A stretch of 64,000 nt of DNA from Cytophagaceae bacterium (GCA_027491195.1 JAIXWQ010000005.1:23711-87710), one strand, 5' to 3'. Shown: positions 24,659 to 33,525, counted from the stretch's first letter. The notes: a model not told the origin generated them from the sequence alone. Numbers and translations are program-made.

Positions 24659-24756
24659 TATAATCTCTACTCTATAATCTCTACTCTATACTCTATACTC
24701 TATACTCTATACTCTATAATCTCTACTCTACTTTATTCTTTGTGCTTTATTCTTTA
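24659..24756 (-). repeat. Tandem heptamer array starting at the uxaA-type gene stop codon
   Basis: Fourteen 7-base units in perfect phase. On the plus strand these are TATAATC, TCTACTC, TATAATC, TCTACTC, TATACTC four times, TATAATC, TCTACTC, then TACTTTA, TTCTTTG, TGCTTTA, TTCTTTA. On the gene strand the TAA stop is the first three bases of the first unit, TAAAGAA. These are the reverse complements of the units at 4162-4210 (GAGTATA, GAGTAGA, GATTATA) and 7334-7487 (AAAGTAT type). Confidence 0.9.
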
Positions 24757-26403
24757 CAAGGATACCCCTCTTCTCCAGAACATAAAATCATCCTGTCCCA
24801 GATCCATAGCTTTGGTATTAATTTCTCCTGATGCTAATTGAATAATGTATTCTAAAACTTCCTCTCCCATCTGTTCTACCGTTTTCTCTCCTGAAATGAT
24901 AGGTCCGCAATTAATATCAATAATTTCAGGAAGCTTTTCAGCTAGCTTCGTGTTAGTTGATAACTTGACCATTGGACTGATTGGGTTTCCTGTCGGAGTT
25001 CCTAAACCGGTCGTAAATAATTGAATCGTAGCTCCTGCACCAGCCATTCCGGTGGTAGCAAGAACATCATTTCCTGGCGTACAAACTAGGTTTAAGCCCT
25101 TTTTAGTCACATACTGCCCATAACCTAACACGTCTTCAATAGGTGAAGATCCGGCCTTCTTAGCAGCTCCTGCTGATTTAATAGCATCAGTGATTAAACC
25201 ATCTTTGATATTTCCTGGTGAAGGATTCATATCAAAACCTGCTCCTACTAAGGCAGCTCTTCGTGCATATTCGCGCATCAAGAAACCGAAATTATCAGCG
25301 ATTTCCTTCGTAACTGCTCTGTTTTGTAATTCTTGCTCTACACCACATAGTTCAGGGAATTCAGCAATCATCACTGTTCCACCAAGACCTACTACTAAAT
25401 CGGCAGTATGTCCGATGGCTGGATTGGCTGAAATACCGGAGAATCCATCAGAACCGCCACATTTTACTCCTACGCGTAAAGCTGATAATGGAGCTGGTTT
25501 ACGTGTTTGTTTATTGATTTCAACAAGACCTTTGAATGTTTGAAGGATCACTTCATTCAACATATTTTCAACCCCACTTCCATTATCTTGTTGTTGTTCA
25601 AAAATGTAAAGTGGTTTAGAGAAGTTCGGATCTTTCTCCTTTAATTTCTCTTTAAATACTTCGATTTGAGAGTGTTGGCATCCAAGGCTAAGCACAGTAA
25701 TTCCTCCCACGTTCGGGTTTAAGCAATAACCTGCTAATAAAGCGCACAAGTTTAGCGAATCATCTTTGTTTTCGCCGCAGCCACTTTCATGTGTTAAGAA
25801 TTTGATACCATCTACATTAGGGAATTGAGCTGATTTATGAACTAAAACAGATGCCGTTGATTCTGTATCTATTTCTAATGCTTTGCCTTCTGCTAATTGG
25901 GCCCCTAATTGTTGTACTTTCTGAGTGAATGGATCTAGTTTTTGGAAGCCTAATCCATTTAGGAAGGCATTCTTTAATAATTCAATGTTTCTGTTTTCAC
26001 AGAATACCAAAGGAATAACTAACCAATAGTTTTGTGTACCTACTTGGCCATCAGCTCTATGGTAGCCATTGAACGTACGGTTTTGGAACTTGGAAACATC
26101 AGGTGCTGTCCAATGATAATCCTCTTGCTTGCCCTTGAAATCGGTAGCAGCATGATGCAGATTAAATGTATGAATCAATCCACCTTTTGGGATATCTTGA
26201 CTTGCGAGACCTACTAGAACACCATACATGGTTGCTTTTCCATCCTTAGTAATCGCCTCGGTGGTGAATTTGTGTTTAGCCGCAATATCATCTTGTAAGG
26301 TAATTTGATTCCCCTGGTGGTTAATCACGGTACCTTTTGGTAGATCTTGTAGGGCTACTAATAAATTGTCTGTAGGGTTGATTTGTAAATACGTTTGACT
26401 CAT
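24754..26403 (-). CDS. UxaA family dehydratase, probable L-fuconate dehydratase
   Basis: 549 residues, full-length altronate-dehydratase type. The N-terminal SAF domain (about 1-100) is followed by the UxaA catalytic domain with GYHRADGQVGTQNYW, HESGCGENKDD, LSLGCQHSQIE, KCGGSDGFSGISANPAIG and a C-terminal INCGPIISGE. UxaA enzymes are iron-dependent sugar-acid dehydratases. In the Campylobacter jejuni fucose island two uxaA-like genes accompany fucP, an SDR, an amidohydrolase and a mutarotase, so L-fuconate to 2-keto-3-deoxy-L-fuconate is the best call; altronate is less likely because no uronate genes are near. Overlaps the mutarotase gene by four bases. Confidence 0.82.
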   Translation of the reverse strand: MSQTYLQINPTDNLLVALQDLPKGTVINHQGNQITLQDDIAAKHKFTTEAITKDGKATMYGVLVGLASQDIPKGGLIHTFNLHHAATDFKGKQEDYHWTAPDVSKFQNRTFNGYHRADGQVGTQNYWLVIPLVFCENRNIELLKNAFLNGLGFQKLDPFTQKVQQLGAQLAEGKALEIDTESTASVLVHKSAQFPNVDGIKFLTHESGCGENKDDSLNLCALLAGYCLNPNVGGITVLSLGCQHSQIEVFKEKLKEKDPNFSKPLYIFEQQQDNGSGVENMLNEVILQTFKGLVEINKQTRKPAPLSALRVGVKCGGSDGFSGISANPAIGHTADLVVGLGGTVMIAEFPELCGVEQELQNRAVTKEIADNFGFLMREYARRAALVGAGFDMNPSPGNIKDGLITDAIKSAGAAKKAGSSPIEDVLGYGQYVTKKGLNLVCTPGNDVLATTGMAGAGATIQLFTTGLGTPTGNPISPMVKLSTNTKLAEKLPEIIDINCGPIISGEKTVEQMGEEVLEYIIQLASGEINTKAMDLGQDDFMFWRRGVSL

Positions 26404-26735
26404 GATGTTAGGCTAAATATGTTTTTGGCAAGTACCCATTTTGCGCCTTCTGGCGTTCCTGGGATTAATTTTTGGAAGTTAGACATTAAAGTTTCCCAAG
26501 CCTGCACCGCAGGATTAAGGGCATCCATTTCGCCTTTTTTGGCAAAACTAAATGATTCATCTGCAATGATTTCCATACAAAGGCGATTCTCAAATCGGAA
26601 TATGTGCATCGACTTAATTCCAGCATCAAGGATACTCTTTTCAATTTCAACAGGAATTGACTCGTGGTATTTCTCATATTTCCGAATCAATTCAGGATCA
26701 TCTTGTAAATCAAGAAATAAGATAAATCGTTGCAT
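26400..26735 (-). CDS. L-rhamnose/L-fucose mutarotase family protein (RhaM type)
   Basis: 111 residues. The dimeric alpha/beta-barrel mutarotase family is recognised from MQRFILFLDLQDDPELIRKY with H24 in YEKYHESIP, then SMHIFRFENRLCMEI and a Trp-rich end. It interconverts alpha and beta anomers so that the dehydrogenase sees its preferred form. Although the family is named after rhamnose, its position between FucP and the dehydratase argues for L-fucose. One-base overlap with fucP and four-base overlap with the uxaA-type gene. Confidence 0.82.
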   Translation of the reverse strand: MQRFILFLDLQDDPELIRKYEKYHESIPVEIEKSILDAGIKSMHIFRFENRLCMEIIADESFSFAKKGEMDALNPAVQAWETLMSNFQKLIPGTPEGAKWVLAKNIFSLTS

Positions 26736-28060
26736 TAGTCTCTAATTTCGAATCCTTTATAGGCATAATAAATGATGTAGGTAAAGCACAAAAGAGGAAT
26801 ACTTAAGGCTGCAACTGTGCTTATTTTGAATAGTGAGGCTGTTAATGGTGGAATTAAAGCGCCTCCCACGATCGACATAATGATTAAGGAGGATGCTAAT
26901 TTTGATCCATCGCCCAAGCCTTTGCAGGACAAGGCAAAAATGGTTGGGAACATAATGGATTGGAAAAAGTAAACCGCAATTAGAGCAACTAAAGCGGCTA
27001 ATCCACCGCCAAACATCGCGATTATGACAGAAATCACTGAACCAATGGCATAGGCCCCTAGTACTTTGTTCGAGGCTATTTTACCCATTAAATAGGTTCC
27101 TAAAAAGCGTCCCAATAAGAAAAGAATAAAAGCGAAGGAGGCGTGAAAACTAGCAATCTGCGTTGGACTCATCGTATCGCTAATTTGGTAGATTTTCTCT
27201 ACTAACCATAGATTGTCATTCTTGGCTAAATCTAATTTCAAGTCTACAAAATTACCCCACAGGGAAACTTGTGCCCCTACATTTAGAAACTGGGCAATAA
27301 TACCTAATACAAGATGTTTACGTTTTAATAAGCTGGCGATGGTAATCTTAGAATTGGATTCTTCTGAAGATTGTAATTCCGGCATTTTGGTAAACACAAA
27401 TAATAAAGCTACCAAGGCCACCACAACTCCAATGATGAGGTAGGGCATTTGAACCGAAGCGGCTTGACTGACACGAATGGCTTCTGCTTCTGCTGCCGGC
27501 ATTGCTTGAATCATTTCACGGGAATATTCTTTATCTGAGAAGATAAATAGACCACCAATAATGGGCCCAAGGATGATACTCATCCCATTAAAAGATTGTG
27601 CTAAATTTAAACGAAAATCCCCTTTTTCAGGATCTCCAAGTACAGTTACATACAGGTTGGCAGCTGTTTCAAGAAAGGCAATACCAGAAGCGATAAGGAA
27701 AAGTGCCGCTAGGAAAAAACCATAAACACGCACTTCGGCAGCTGGATAAAATAAAAAGGAGCCTGCCGCATACAAGACTAATCCCATTAAGATACCTGCT
27801 TTATATCCCATCTTTTTCATGACGTAGCCAGCGGGTAATGCCATGGCAAAATAGCCGAAATAGAAGGCCGTTTCTACAATATTGGCCTGCCAACGCTGTA
27901 AATCTAAGGCAGTTTGAAATTGCTTAACTAAGGAGCCATTTAAGCTATTAGCGAGGCCCCAAAGAAAAAATAAACTAGTTACTAAAATTAACGGAATCGT
28001 ATAAGACGTCGATTCTGAATTCTTTAAGCTTGTTTTGTTGTCGTTTAGAGGTAATGCCAT
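26735..28060 (-). CDS. fucP: L-fucose:H+ symporter permease
   Basis: MFS carrier of 441 residues with 12 predicted helices. SLFFLWGLANSLNGSLVKQF and ETAFYFGYFAMALPAGYVMKK match the FucP/GlcP group, including the outward-gating acidic residue region in helix 1-2. It is the first gene of the ten-gene minus-strand operon. The 82-base gap to the divergent M14 gene contains a small palindrome AGTC-AAAA-GACT (28081-28092) that could be an operator. No regulator gene is in the locus. Glucose/galactose uptake is the alternative, but the pathway context favours fucose. Confidence 0.87.
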   Translation of the reverse strand: MALPLNDNKTSLKNSESTSYTIPLILVTSLFFLWGLANSLNGSLVKQFQTALDLQRWQANIVETAFYFGYFAMALPAGYVMKKMGYKAGILMGLVLYAAGSFLFYPAAEVRVYGFFLAALFLIASGIAFLETAANLYVTVLGDPEKGDFRLNLAQSFNGMSIILGPIIGGLFIFSDKEYSREMIQAMPAAEAEAIRVSQAASVQMPYLIIGVVVALVALLFVFTKMPELQSSEESNSKITIASLLKRKHLVLGIIAQFLNVGAQVSLWGNFVDLKLDLAKNDNLWLVEKIYQISDTMSPTQIASFHASFAFILFLLGRFLGTYLMGKIASNKVLGAYAIGSVISVIIAMFGGGLAALVALIAVYFFQSIMFPTIFALSCKGLGDGSKLASSLIIMSIVGGALIPPLTASLFKISTVAALSIPLLCFTYIIYYAYKGFEIRD

Positions 28061-28142
28061 GTGTATTTATTTTATATAAAAGTCAAAAGACTGCTGAATT
28101 TACCGCCTTTTATTTAATTTTATTCCAAACCAATTTAACCGC

Positions 28143-30557
28143 ATGAAAAAAATCATTGCCTCCCTCTTATTATTAGTTTCCATTAGTCTTTCAGCTCAAA
28201 TTAAGACACCTTCTGAATTCCTTGGTTATCCGATAGGATCCAAATTTACCTACCACCATCAGATTGTTGCTTATAGTCGTTATTTGGCCTCACAAAGCAA
28301 TGGATTAGCTCAATGGCAGGTATATGGCAATACCAGTGAGGGACGTGAGCAAGGGCAAATGGTCATTGCAAATTTACCTTCGGGTCTTACATTAGAGCAA
28401 GTGCAAAAAAATCATCAAAAGCGGATTGCCGGAGAATCGGCTGATCCTACCCTTCCGGTGATTATCAACTTATCGTTTAATGTACATGGTAACGAAGCCG
28501 CGGGAAGCGAGGCCGCATTAAATACCCTATATGCCTTGATTTCAAATCCCAACAAATCAATTTCGTACGTTATTTTAATTGATCCGTGCATTAATCCAGA
28601 TGGCCGTGATGCCTATGTAACCCAATACAACCGTCGTAACTTTATTGCTGGTGGAAATCCGGATCCAAATGATCAGGAACACTATGAGGGTATAACCTCT
28701 GGTCGTTATAATCATTTTTCGTTTGATTTAAATCGCGATTGGGTATGGCAGACACAGAAAGAAACGCAACAGCGTTTGAAATTTTACCGCTCTTGGATGC
28801 CGATGATGCATGCCGATTTTCATGAACAAAGTTTTCAACACTCCTATTACTTTCCGCCAGCAGCGAAGCCTTATTTGAAATTCATTGCTAAATCGACAAA
28901 AGATCTTCAGGAAAGTGTAGGTCGATCATTCTCTAAACTTTTTGATGAAAAACAGTGGCCTTATTTTACTTCTGAAGTCTATGATTTATTATATCCCGGA
29001 TATGGCGACACCTACCCTGTTCTCAATGGAGCACTAGGAATGACATTAGAGCAAGGTGGAATTAGAGGAGGATTGATTTCTGCCAAAAGTGACGGCGACA
29101 CAATTTCTCTCGTAGAACGCGTAAAGCATCACTCAGCTTTGGCTTTAAACTTAGTTGAATGGTCACTAACGAATGCTGATGCGTTGAAAGCTTCTTTTTA
29201 TGGCGTGCATGATAAGTCAAGAACGAATCCGACGAATCAATTTGCTTATTATTTTGTACCTGAAAAGGAAATGGAGAAAGCACAAGAATTCAAGCAATTA
29301 TTAGATAAAAATAATATCACTTACAATGAAGATATGAGTTTGTCTAAAACAATTCAGGCTTATGATTATTCATCCATGAAACAAGTGACCTTAGCCGTTG
29401 AATCAAGGGGATTACTCATTCCAGCAAAACAGACATCTGCTCCTTTGGTTCAAGCACTATTGGATCCTACAATCGCTTTAGAAGATTCGCTAACTTATGA
29501 TATTACCGCTTGGAATTTATTCCAATTGAATGGATTGAAAGCCTATGGTATTAATGAAAATGTCTTTAATGAGATTAAAGTTGATTCTGAAATAATATCT
29601 TTTACTGATACAACTAATCATTTAGTATACATCTACAAGCCAACTAATTTCAAATATACACAGACCGTTATTAACGAAGCGGTGAAAGCGGGTGCATTAG
29701 TATCCTTTTCAGATGTTCAGACAGGTGATTTAGCTATTTCGTTTTCTAAAGAGAATAACGCTAATCGATTATCCTTTTTACGAAAAACTGGTGGAGGTTA
29801 TCAGTCATTAGATTCCTATCGTTCTAAAGCGAGTGATGACCTCGGTTCCACCCATTACAAACCCATATTCATACCTAAAATTGCTGTGGTCGTAGACCCA
29901 GCAAACGATGTGAACCAACAAGGAGAACTTGCCTATTTTCTAACTCAGAAATATGGTTTAAAGCCATCCTTTATTCCAGCTACGCAATTGTTCCGCTCTA
30001 ATTTATTCAATTACACGCACATCATTATTCCAGATGGTAAGCATTCCCCGCTATCTAATACGAATTCAATTCTTTTACAAGATTGGGTGAAAAAAGGGGG
30101 TAAATTGATTTTGTTTGAAGGGGCGCGGAAGATTTTAGAGGATAAAGATTTAGTAGTAAAAGAGGATACGGCGCGTCATACCTCTACTTATGCGATGCGC
30201 GAGCGTACGGAATTATCTAATACAACATCGGGTAATTTATTGCAAGTGGAAGTGGAAAAGACACATCCTTTGGCCTTTAGAATTAATGAATCATCGATGT
30301 ATATTCTAAATCAAATAAGTGATTTTGTGAAGCTTCCTAAAGATTTCACTCCAGTGCTTAAAACTGGTTCAAAGCCGAATATCATGGGATTTGTAGGGGC
30401 GAATAAGAAATCTCAATTAGCTAATTCACTCCTATTAGGTGTGAAAGAAGTGGATAAAGGAAAAATCATTTGGTTCGGATTTAATCCTTTATTCCGCGCG
30501 ATTCCGAATCAGGGTCAAACTATTTTTGAAAACTGCTTTTTATATTCTGAATTCTAA
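28143..30557 (+). CDS. Secreted M14 family zinc carboxypeptidase
   Basis: 804 residues with a signal peptide (MKKIIASLLLLVSISLSAQ). The M14 zinc site is HGNE (H115, E118) with the third ligand in MHADFHEQ (about H227), NPDGR at 151-155 for substrate carboxylate binding, and the catalytic Glu in GMTLEQGG (E303). The region after about residue 400 is an additional domain typical of large Bacteroidota M14 proteins, with a DJ-1/glutamine-amidotransferase-like part near the end. It shares its promoter region with fucP and overlaps the fucosidase gene by one base, which suggests joint use on glycoproteins. Confidence 0.85.
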   Translation: MKKIIASLLLLVSISLSAQIKTPSEFLGYPIGSKFTYHHQIVAYSRYLASQSNGLAQWQVYGNTSEGREQGQMVIANLPSGLTLEQVQKNHQKRIAGESADPTLPVIINLSFNVHGNEAAGSEAALNTLYALISNPNKSISYVILIDPCINPDGRDAYVTQYNRRNFIAGGNPDPNDQEHYEGITSGRYNHFSFDLNRDWVWQTQKETQQRLKFYRSWMPMMHADFHEQSFQHSYYFPPAAKPYLKFIAKSTKDLQESVGRSFSKLFDEKQWPYFTSEVYDLLYPGYGDTYPVLNGALGMTLEQGGIRGGLISAKSDGDTISLVERVKHHSALALNLVEWSLTNADALKASFYGVHDKSRTNPTNQFAYYFVPEKEMEKAQEFKQLLDKNNITYNEDMSLSKTIQAYDYSSMKQVTLAVESRGLLIPAKQTSAPLVQALLDPTIALEDSLTYDITAWNLFQLNGLKAYGINENVFNEIKVDSEIISFTDTTNHLVYIYKPTNFKYTQTVINEAVKAGALVSFSDVQTGDLAISFSKENNANRLSFLRKTGGGYQSLDSYRSKASDDLGSTHYKPIFIPKIAVVVDPANDVNQQGELAYFLTQKYGLKPSFIPATQLFRSNLFNYTHIIIPDGKHSPLSNTNSILLQDWVKKGGKLILFEGARKILEDKDLVVKEDTARHTSTYAMRERTELSNTTSGNLLQVEVEKTHPLAFRINESSMYILNQISDFVKLPKDFTPVLKTGSKPNIMGFVGANKKSQLANSLLLGVKEVDKGKIIWFGFNPLFRAIPNQGQTIFENCFLYSEF

Positions 30558-31936
30558 TGAAGAAAGTTCTCTTATTCCTATCCCTTTTAAGTTTATCGGT
30601 TTATGCTCAACAATTTAAGCCGGTCTACCCTATCCCTTCTGCTAAGCAATTAGCTTGGTCTGAATTAGAATATTATGGATTCATACATTTCAATATGAAT
30701 ACCTTCACAAATGTGGAATGGGGAGAAGGAAAAGAGAGTCCTTCATCATTTAATCCGACGGCATTGGATTGTAATCAGTGGGCAAGGATTGCGAAGAAGG
30801 CTGGAATGAAGGGATTGATTTTAACGGCTAAGCACCACGATGGTTTTGCCTTATATCCTTCTAAATATACATCTCATTCGGTGGCGAAGTCGCCTTGGAA
30901 AAATGGGAAAGGCGATGTGGTAAAAGAATTGTCAGCGGCATGTAAGAAATACGGTTTGAAGCTAGGCATCTATTTATCCCCTTGGGATCGTTTCCATCCT
31001 GCCTATGGAACGGACGAGTATAATCAGGTGTATGCCAAAATGCAGGAGGAATTACTCACTCAATACGGCCCTATTTTCGAGTTTTGGTACGATGGAGCCA
31101 ATGGAGAAGGTCCTAACGGGAAAAAACAAGTGTACGATTGGCCTCTTTTTCATTCTATGGTCAATAAATACCAACCGAATGCGGTTCAATTTTCTGATGC
31201 AGGCCCTGACATTCGTTGGGTAGGTAACGAACGTGGTTATGCCTATGATACGATGTGGAGTCCTATCTTACGGAATAAGATTTATCCTGGTTGTCCAGAC
31301 TTCGATAATTATAGAAATGGTCAAGAAGATGGCACGCATTGGGTTTCCCCTGAAGTAGATGTGTCGATTCGTCCAGGTTGGTATTACCATCCGGATCAAG
31401 ACGATAAAGTGAAGACTCCTGATTCTTTATTGAAAATCTATGCTGCCTCTGTAGGGCGTAATGCGAATCTTTTATTAAATATCCCGGTGGATACACGTGG
31501 ATTGATTCATGAAAATGATTCAGCTTCTTTGATGGGCTTCGCGCAAATACGAGCAAAGTCTTTAGTCAATTTGTTGAAAGGGAAAACGGGTCCTTTATTT
31601 GATGGCAATAAATCCACCTATTGGATGGCCACTGAAAAGAACAATCAAATCAACGTTACCTTGAATAGAGCTGAAAAGATCAACACATTGATGCTTCAAG
31701 AACCTATTGCTTTAGGACAACGTGTTCGTTCTTTTGAAGTAGAATTAGTAGATGAAACAGGAAATAAGGAGGTCATTAAAGCAGGGACCATCGGGCATAA
31801 ACGAATGATTACCTTCAAAGAGCGGAAACTAAAAAGCTTCCAAATTAGATTTACCGGCTATAGAGGACCCGTGTTAATATCTAATTTAGAAGCTTATCGG
31901 TTTATTTCAACACGTAACGAACCGCTTTTCCAGTAA
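30557..31936 (+). CDS. Alpha-L-fucosidase, GH29
   Basis: 459 residues with a signal peptide (MKKVLLFLSLLSLSVYAQ). The GH29 barrel begins near residue 25. AKHHDGFALYPSKYTSHSV and IYLSPWDRFHPAYG are conserved. FEFWYDGANGEG carries nucleophile D179, and E225 in WVGNERG is the likely acid/base, a layout of subfamily B (alpha-1,3/1,4-fucosidases). A C-terminal discoidin-like beta domain (about 350-450) probably binds carbohydrate. It releases L-fucose for FucP. Its last 35 bases overlap the 3' end of the opposite-strand lipoprotein gene. Confidence 0.9.
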   Translation: MKKVLLFLSLLSLSVYAQQFKPVYPIPSAKQLAWSELEYYGFIHFNMNTFTNVEWGEGKESPSSFNPTALDCNQWARIAKKAGMKGLILTAKHHDGFALYPSKYTSHSVAKSPWKNGKGDVVKELSAACKKYGLKLGIYLSPWDRFHPAYGTDEYNQVYAKMQEELLTQYGPIFEFWYDGANGEGPNGKKQVYDWPLFHSMVNKYQPNAVQFSDAGPDIRWVGNERGYAYDTMWSPILRNKIYPGCPDFDNYRNGQEDGTHWVSPEVDVSIRPGWYYHPDQDDKVKTPDSLLKIYAASVGRNANLLLNIPVDTRGLIHENDSASLMGFAQIRAKSLVNLLKGKTGPLFDGNKSTYWMATEKNNQINVTLNRAEKINTLMLQEPIALGQRVRSFEVELVDETGNKEVIKAGTIGHKRMITFKERKLKSFQIRFTGYRGPVLISNLEAYRFISTRNEPLFQ

Positions 31937-32342
31937 AGGTAAAGCCACTCGAGGTTTGTGTGCTATAAACAGAATATTTGACGTCAATAAGTGCAGTAGC
32001 GCCTAATTCTTTAGCCTTTTCTACCATTTGACGTAAGATTTCCTGTTTTTTGTCTTGGTGATTCCCACGGTAAAGCATCTTTCCATTTTGGGTTTGCTTA
32101 TCCTCTAAAGGAACCTCGCCAGACATTTTTATCGTCTCTATGTCCTCATAGCTTTGCTTCGGGTGTTCATTAAAATACAATACATCAATATCGTATTTTA
32201 CCGGAACCTCGAAACCTAAGCCATCATGACGCTCAACTCCCCCATTTTTGAAATCATTCGAATAATAGGTAGTCGGCTGTACGTGTTTCGAACAACTAAC
32301 AACTCCTACTACAAGAAGAAGCTTACATGCTTTCTGAATCAT
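31902..32342 (-). CDS. Small lipoprotein of unknown function
   Basis: 146 residues with a lipoprotein signal: MIQKACKLLLVVGVVSC, lipidated cysteine C17. The C-terminal part VEKAKELGATALIDVKYSV vaguely resembles the YbjQ-type heavy-metal-associated fold (conserved Leu-Gly-Ala before a beta strand), but I cannot assign it. The start overlaps the Dabb gene by 20 bases and the stop overlaps the fucosidase by 35 bases, so the gene is squeezed at both ends. It lies at the distal end of the ligA-dapA-Dabb run. Confidence 0.7.
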   Translation of the reverse strand: MIQKACKLLLVVGVVSCSKHVQPTTYYSNDFKNGGVERHDGLGFEVPVKYDIDVLYFNEHPKQSYEDIETIKMSGEVPLEDKQTQNGKMLYRGNHQDKKQEILRQMVEKAKELGATALIDVKYSVYSTQTSSGFTFTGKAVRYVLK

Positions 32343-32625
32343 AGATCAATACTTTATCCCAAAGGTGGGCACAGTTTTTAATGAATTCTAAGTGAATGGG
32401 TGCAGTTTGGTAATAATCATGCCCTTTTTCATCCTCAAACGTAGTCAATAAACAGTAGTCATACGAACGATCGATAACAGGACGATCAGTGCTAGCTGGT
32501 TTACCTACACTAAATACATCCACCGTCTCCACGTCCGCTAAGGACTGAACACCTGCCTCGAATAAGGCGATATCTTCTTTACTTAAACCTTTTTTTAACC
32601 AAAAATTTACAACGTGTACAAACAT
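32323..32625 (-). CDS. Dabb (stress-responsive A/B barrel) domain protein
   Basis: 100 residues. The single Dabb domain is recognised by FVHVVNFWLKKGLSKEDI, the repeated-barrel strand YDYCLLTTFEDEKGHDYY and the end HLEFIKNCAHLWDKVLIYD. These dimeric ferredoxin-like barrels are found in plant stress proteins and in some polyketide cyclases; bacterial single-domain versions have no settled role. Three-base gap from dapA, so co-transcribed. Confidence 0.82.
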   Translation of the reverse strand: MFVHVVNFWLKKGLSKEDIALFEAGVQSLADVETVDVFSVGKPASTDRPVIDRSYDYCLLTTFEDEKGHDYYQTAPIHLEFIKNCAHLWDKVLIYDSESM

Positions 32626-32628
32626 ATT

Positions 32629-33522
32629 TTATTTATTTAATCCTTCTTGTGAACTGATTTGAGCTAATTTATTTCCTAATTCTTTCGATGCACTAGCTAA
32701 TGGCATGCGCACTTGAGCCCCAAACAAGCCCTGGTTCTCTAATAATTTCTTCACCCCTACAGGATTTCCTTCTTCATACAAGTAAGGGTCAATCGTTAAG
32801 AATTTCCCTAATTCCTTCGAAGCTGATTTAAAGTCACCCGCTAACGCGTGGTGAATCATCGTTGTAAATTGTTGAGGGAAAGCATTGGCAATGACAGACA
32901 TCACGCCTACTCCACCAATAGAAATAATAGGCACCGCTTGTACATCATCACCAGAAATTAATAAAAAGTCTTCTGGCTTGTGGTAAACGATCTCCATACA
33001 TTGTTCGATGATGCAAGACGCCTCTTTAATACCAATAATATTTTTGTGTTCCGCTAATTTCAAAACCGTCTCAGCGGACATATTAATACCCGTTCTTCCC
33101 GGAATATTGTACATAATTACAGGAACTGGGCAGGCATCAGCGATGGCTTCGTAATGAGCAATTACTCCCCTAGCACTTGGTTTATTGTAGTAAGGGCAAA
33201 CGGATAAAATCGCATCAATCCCTTCGAACGAAGTGTTTTTAATTTGAGCTAGTAATGATTCTGTATTGTTTCCGCCTAAACCGTAAACGATCGGGAGATT
33301 CTTTATATTGGCTTCTTGGATGGTTGAAATGATTTGTTTCTTTTCATCTGAAGTGGTGGTGGCAGATTCTCCAGTAGTTCCTTGAACGACTAAATAATCC
33401 ACTCCTCCTGTGGTCACGTGTTGAATTAATTTCTTTAGTCCCTCCCAATTGATCGAACGATCTTCGTTCATCGGTGTAACTAAAGCTGGCGCAACGCCGT
33501 GAAATTTAGGTAATGATTGCAT
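32629..33522 (-). CDS. dapA: 4-hydroxy-tetrahydrodipicolinate synthase
   Basis: Class I aldolase of lysine and diaminopimelate biosynthesis, 297 residues. VQGTTGESATTT binds pyruvate carboxylate, NIPGRTGINM carries the conserved Arg, and the Schiff-base lysine is in GIKEASCIIEQ. Given the fucose genes nearby I considered a 2-keto-3-deoxy-sugar-acid aldolase (the Campylobacter fucose island has a DapA-like gene). However, the DapA-typical GRTG arginine and its position between ligA and Dabb support ordinary DapA. Three-base gap to ligA. Confidence 0.88.
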   Translation of the reverse strand: MQSLPKFHGVAPALVTPMNEDRSINWEGLKKLIQHVTTGGVDYLVVQGTTGESATTTSDEKKQIISTIQEANIKNLPIVYGLGGNNTESLLAQIKNTSFEGIDAILSVCPYYNKPSARGVIAHYEAIADACPVPVIMYNIPGRTGINMSAETVLKLAEHKNIIGIKEASCIIEQCMEIVYHKPEDFLLISGDDVQAVPIISIGGVGVMSVIANAFPQQFTTMIHHALAGDFKSASKELGKFLTIDPYLYEEGNPVGVKKLLENQGLFGAQVRMPLASASKELGNKLAQISSQEGLNK

Positions 33523-33525
33523 AAT

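Noticed and set aside
24616..24756. CRISPR-like array
   Set aside because: Units are seven bases with no spacers and no cas genes in the window; this is a simple tandem repeat.
26400..26735. Rhamnose pathway assignment from the RhaM-type mutarotase
   Set aside because: No rhamnose isomerase, kinase or aldolase is present, while FucP, fucosidase and L-fucose dehydrogenase-like genes surround it.
32629..33522. DapA-like gene as a 2-keto-3-deoxy-L-fuconate aldolase of the fucose pathway
   Set aside because: It has the DapA-typical GRTG arginine, sits with ligA and Dabb and is outside the fucose operon. The pathway already has the SDR plus FAH ending, so no aldolase is needed.
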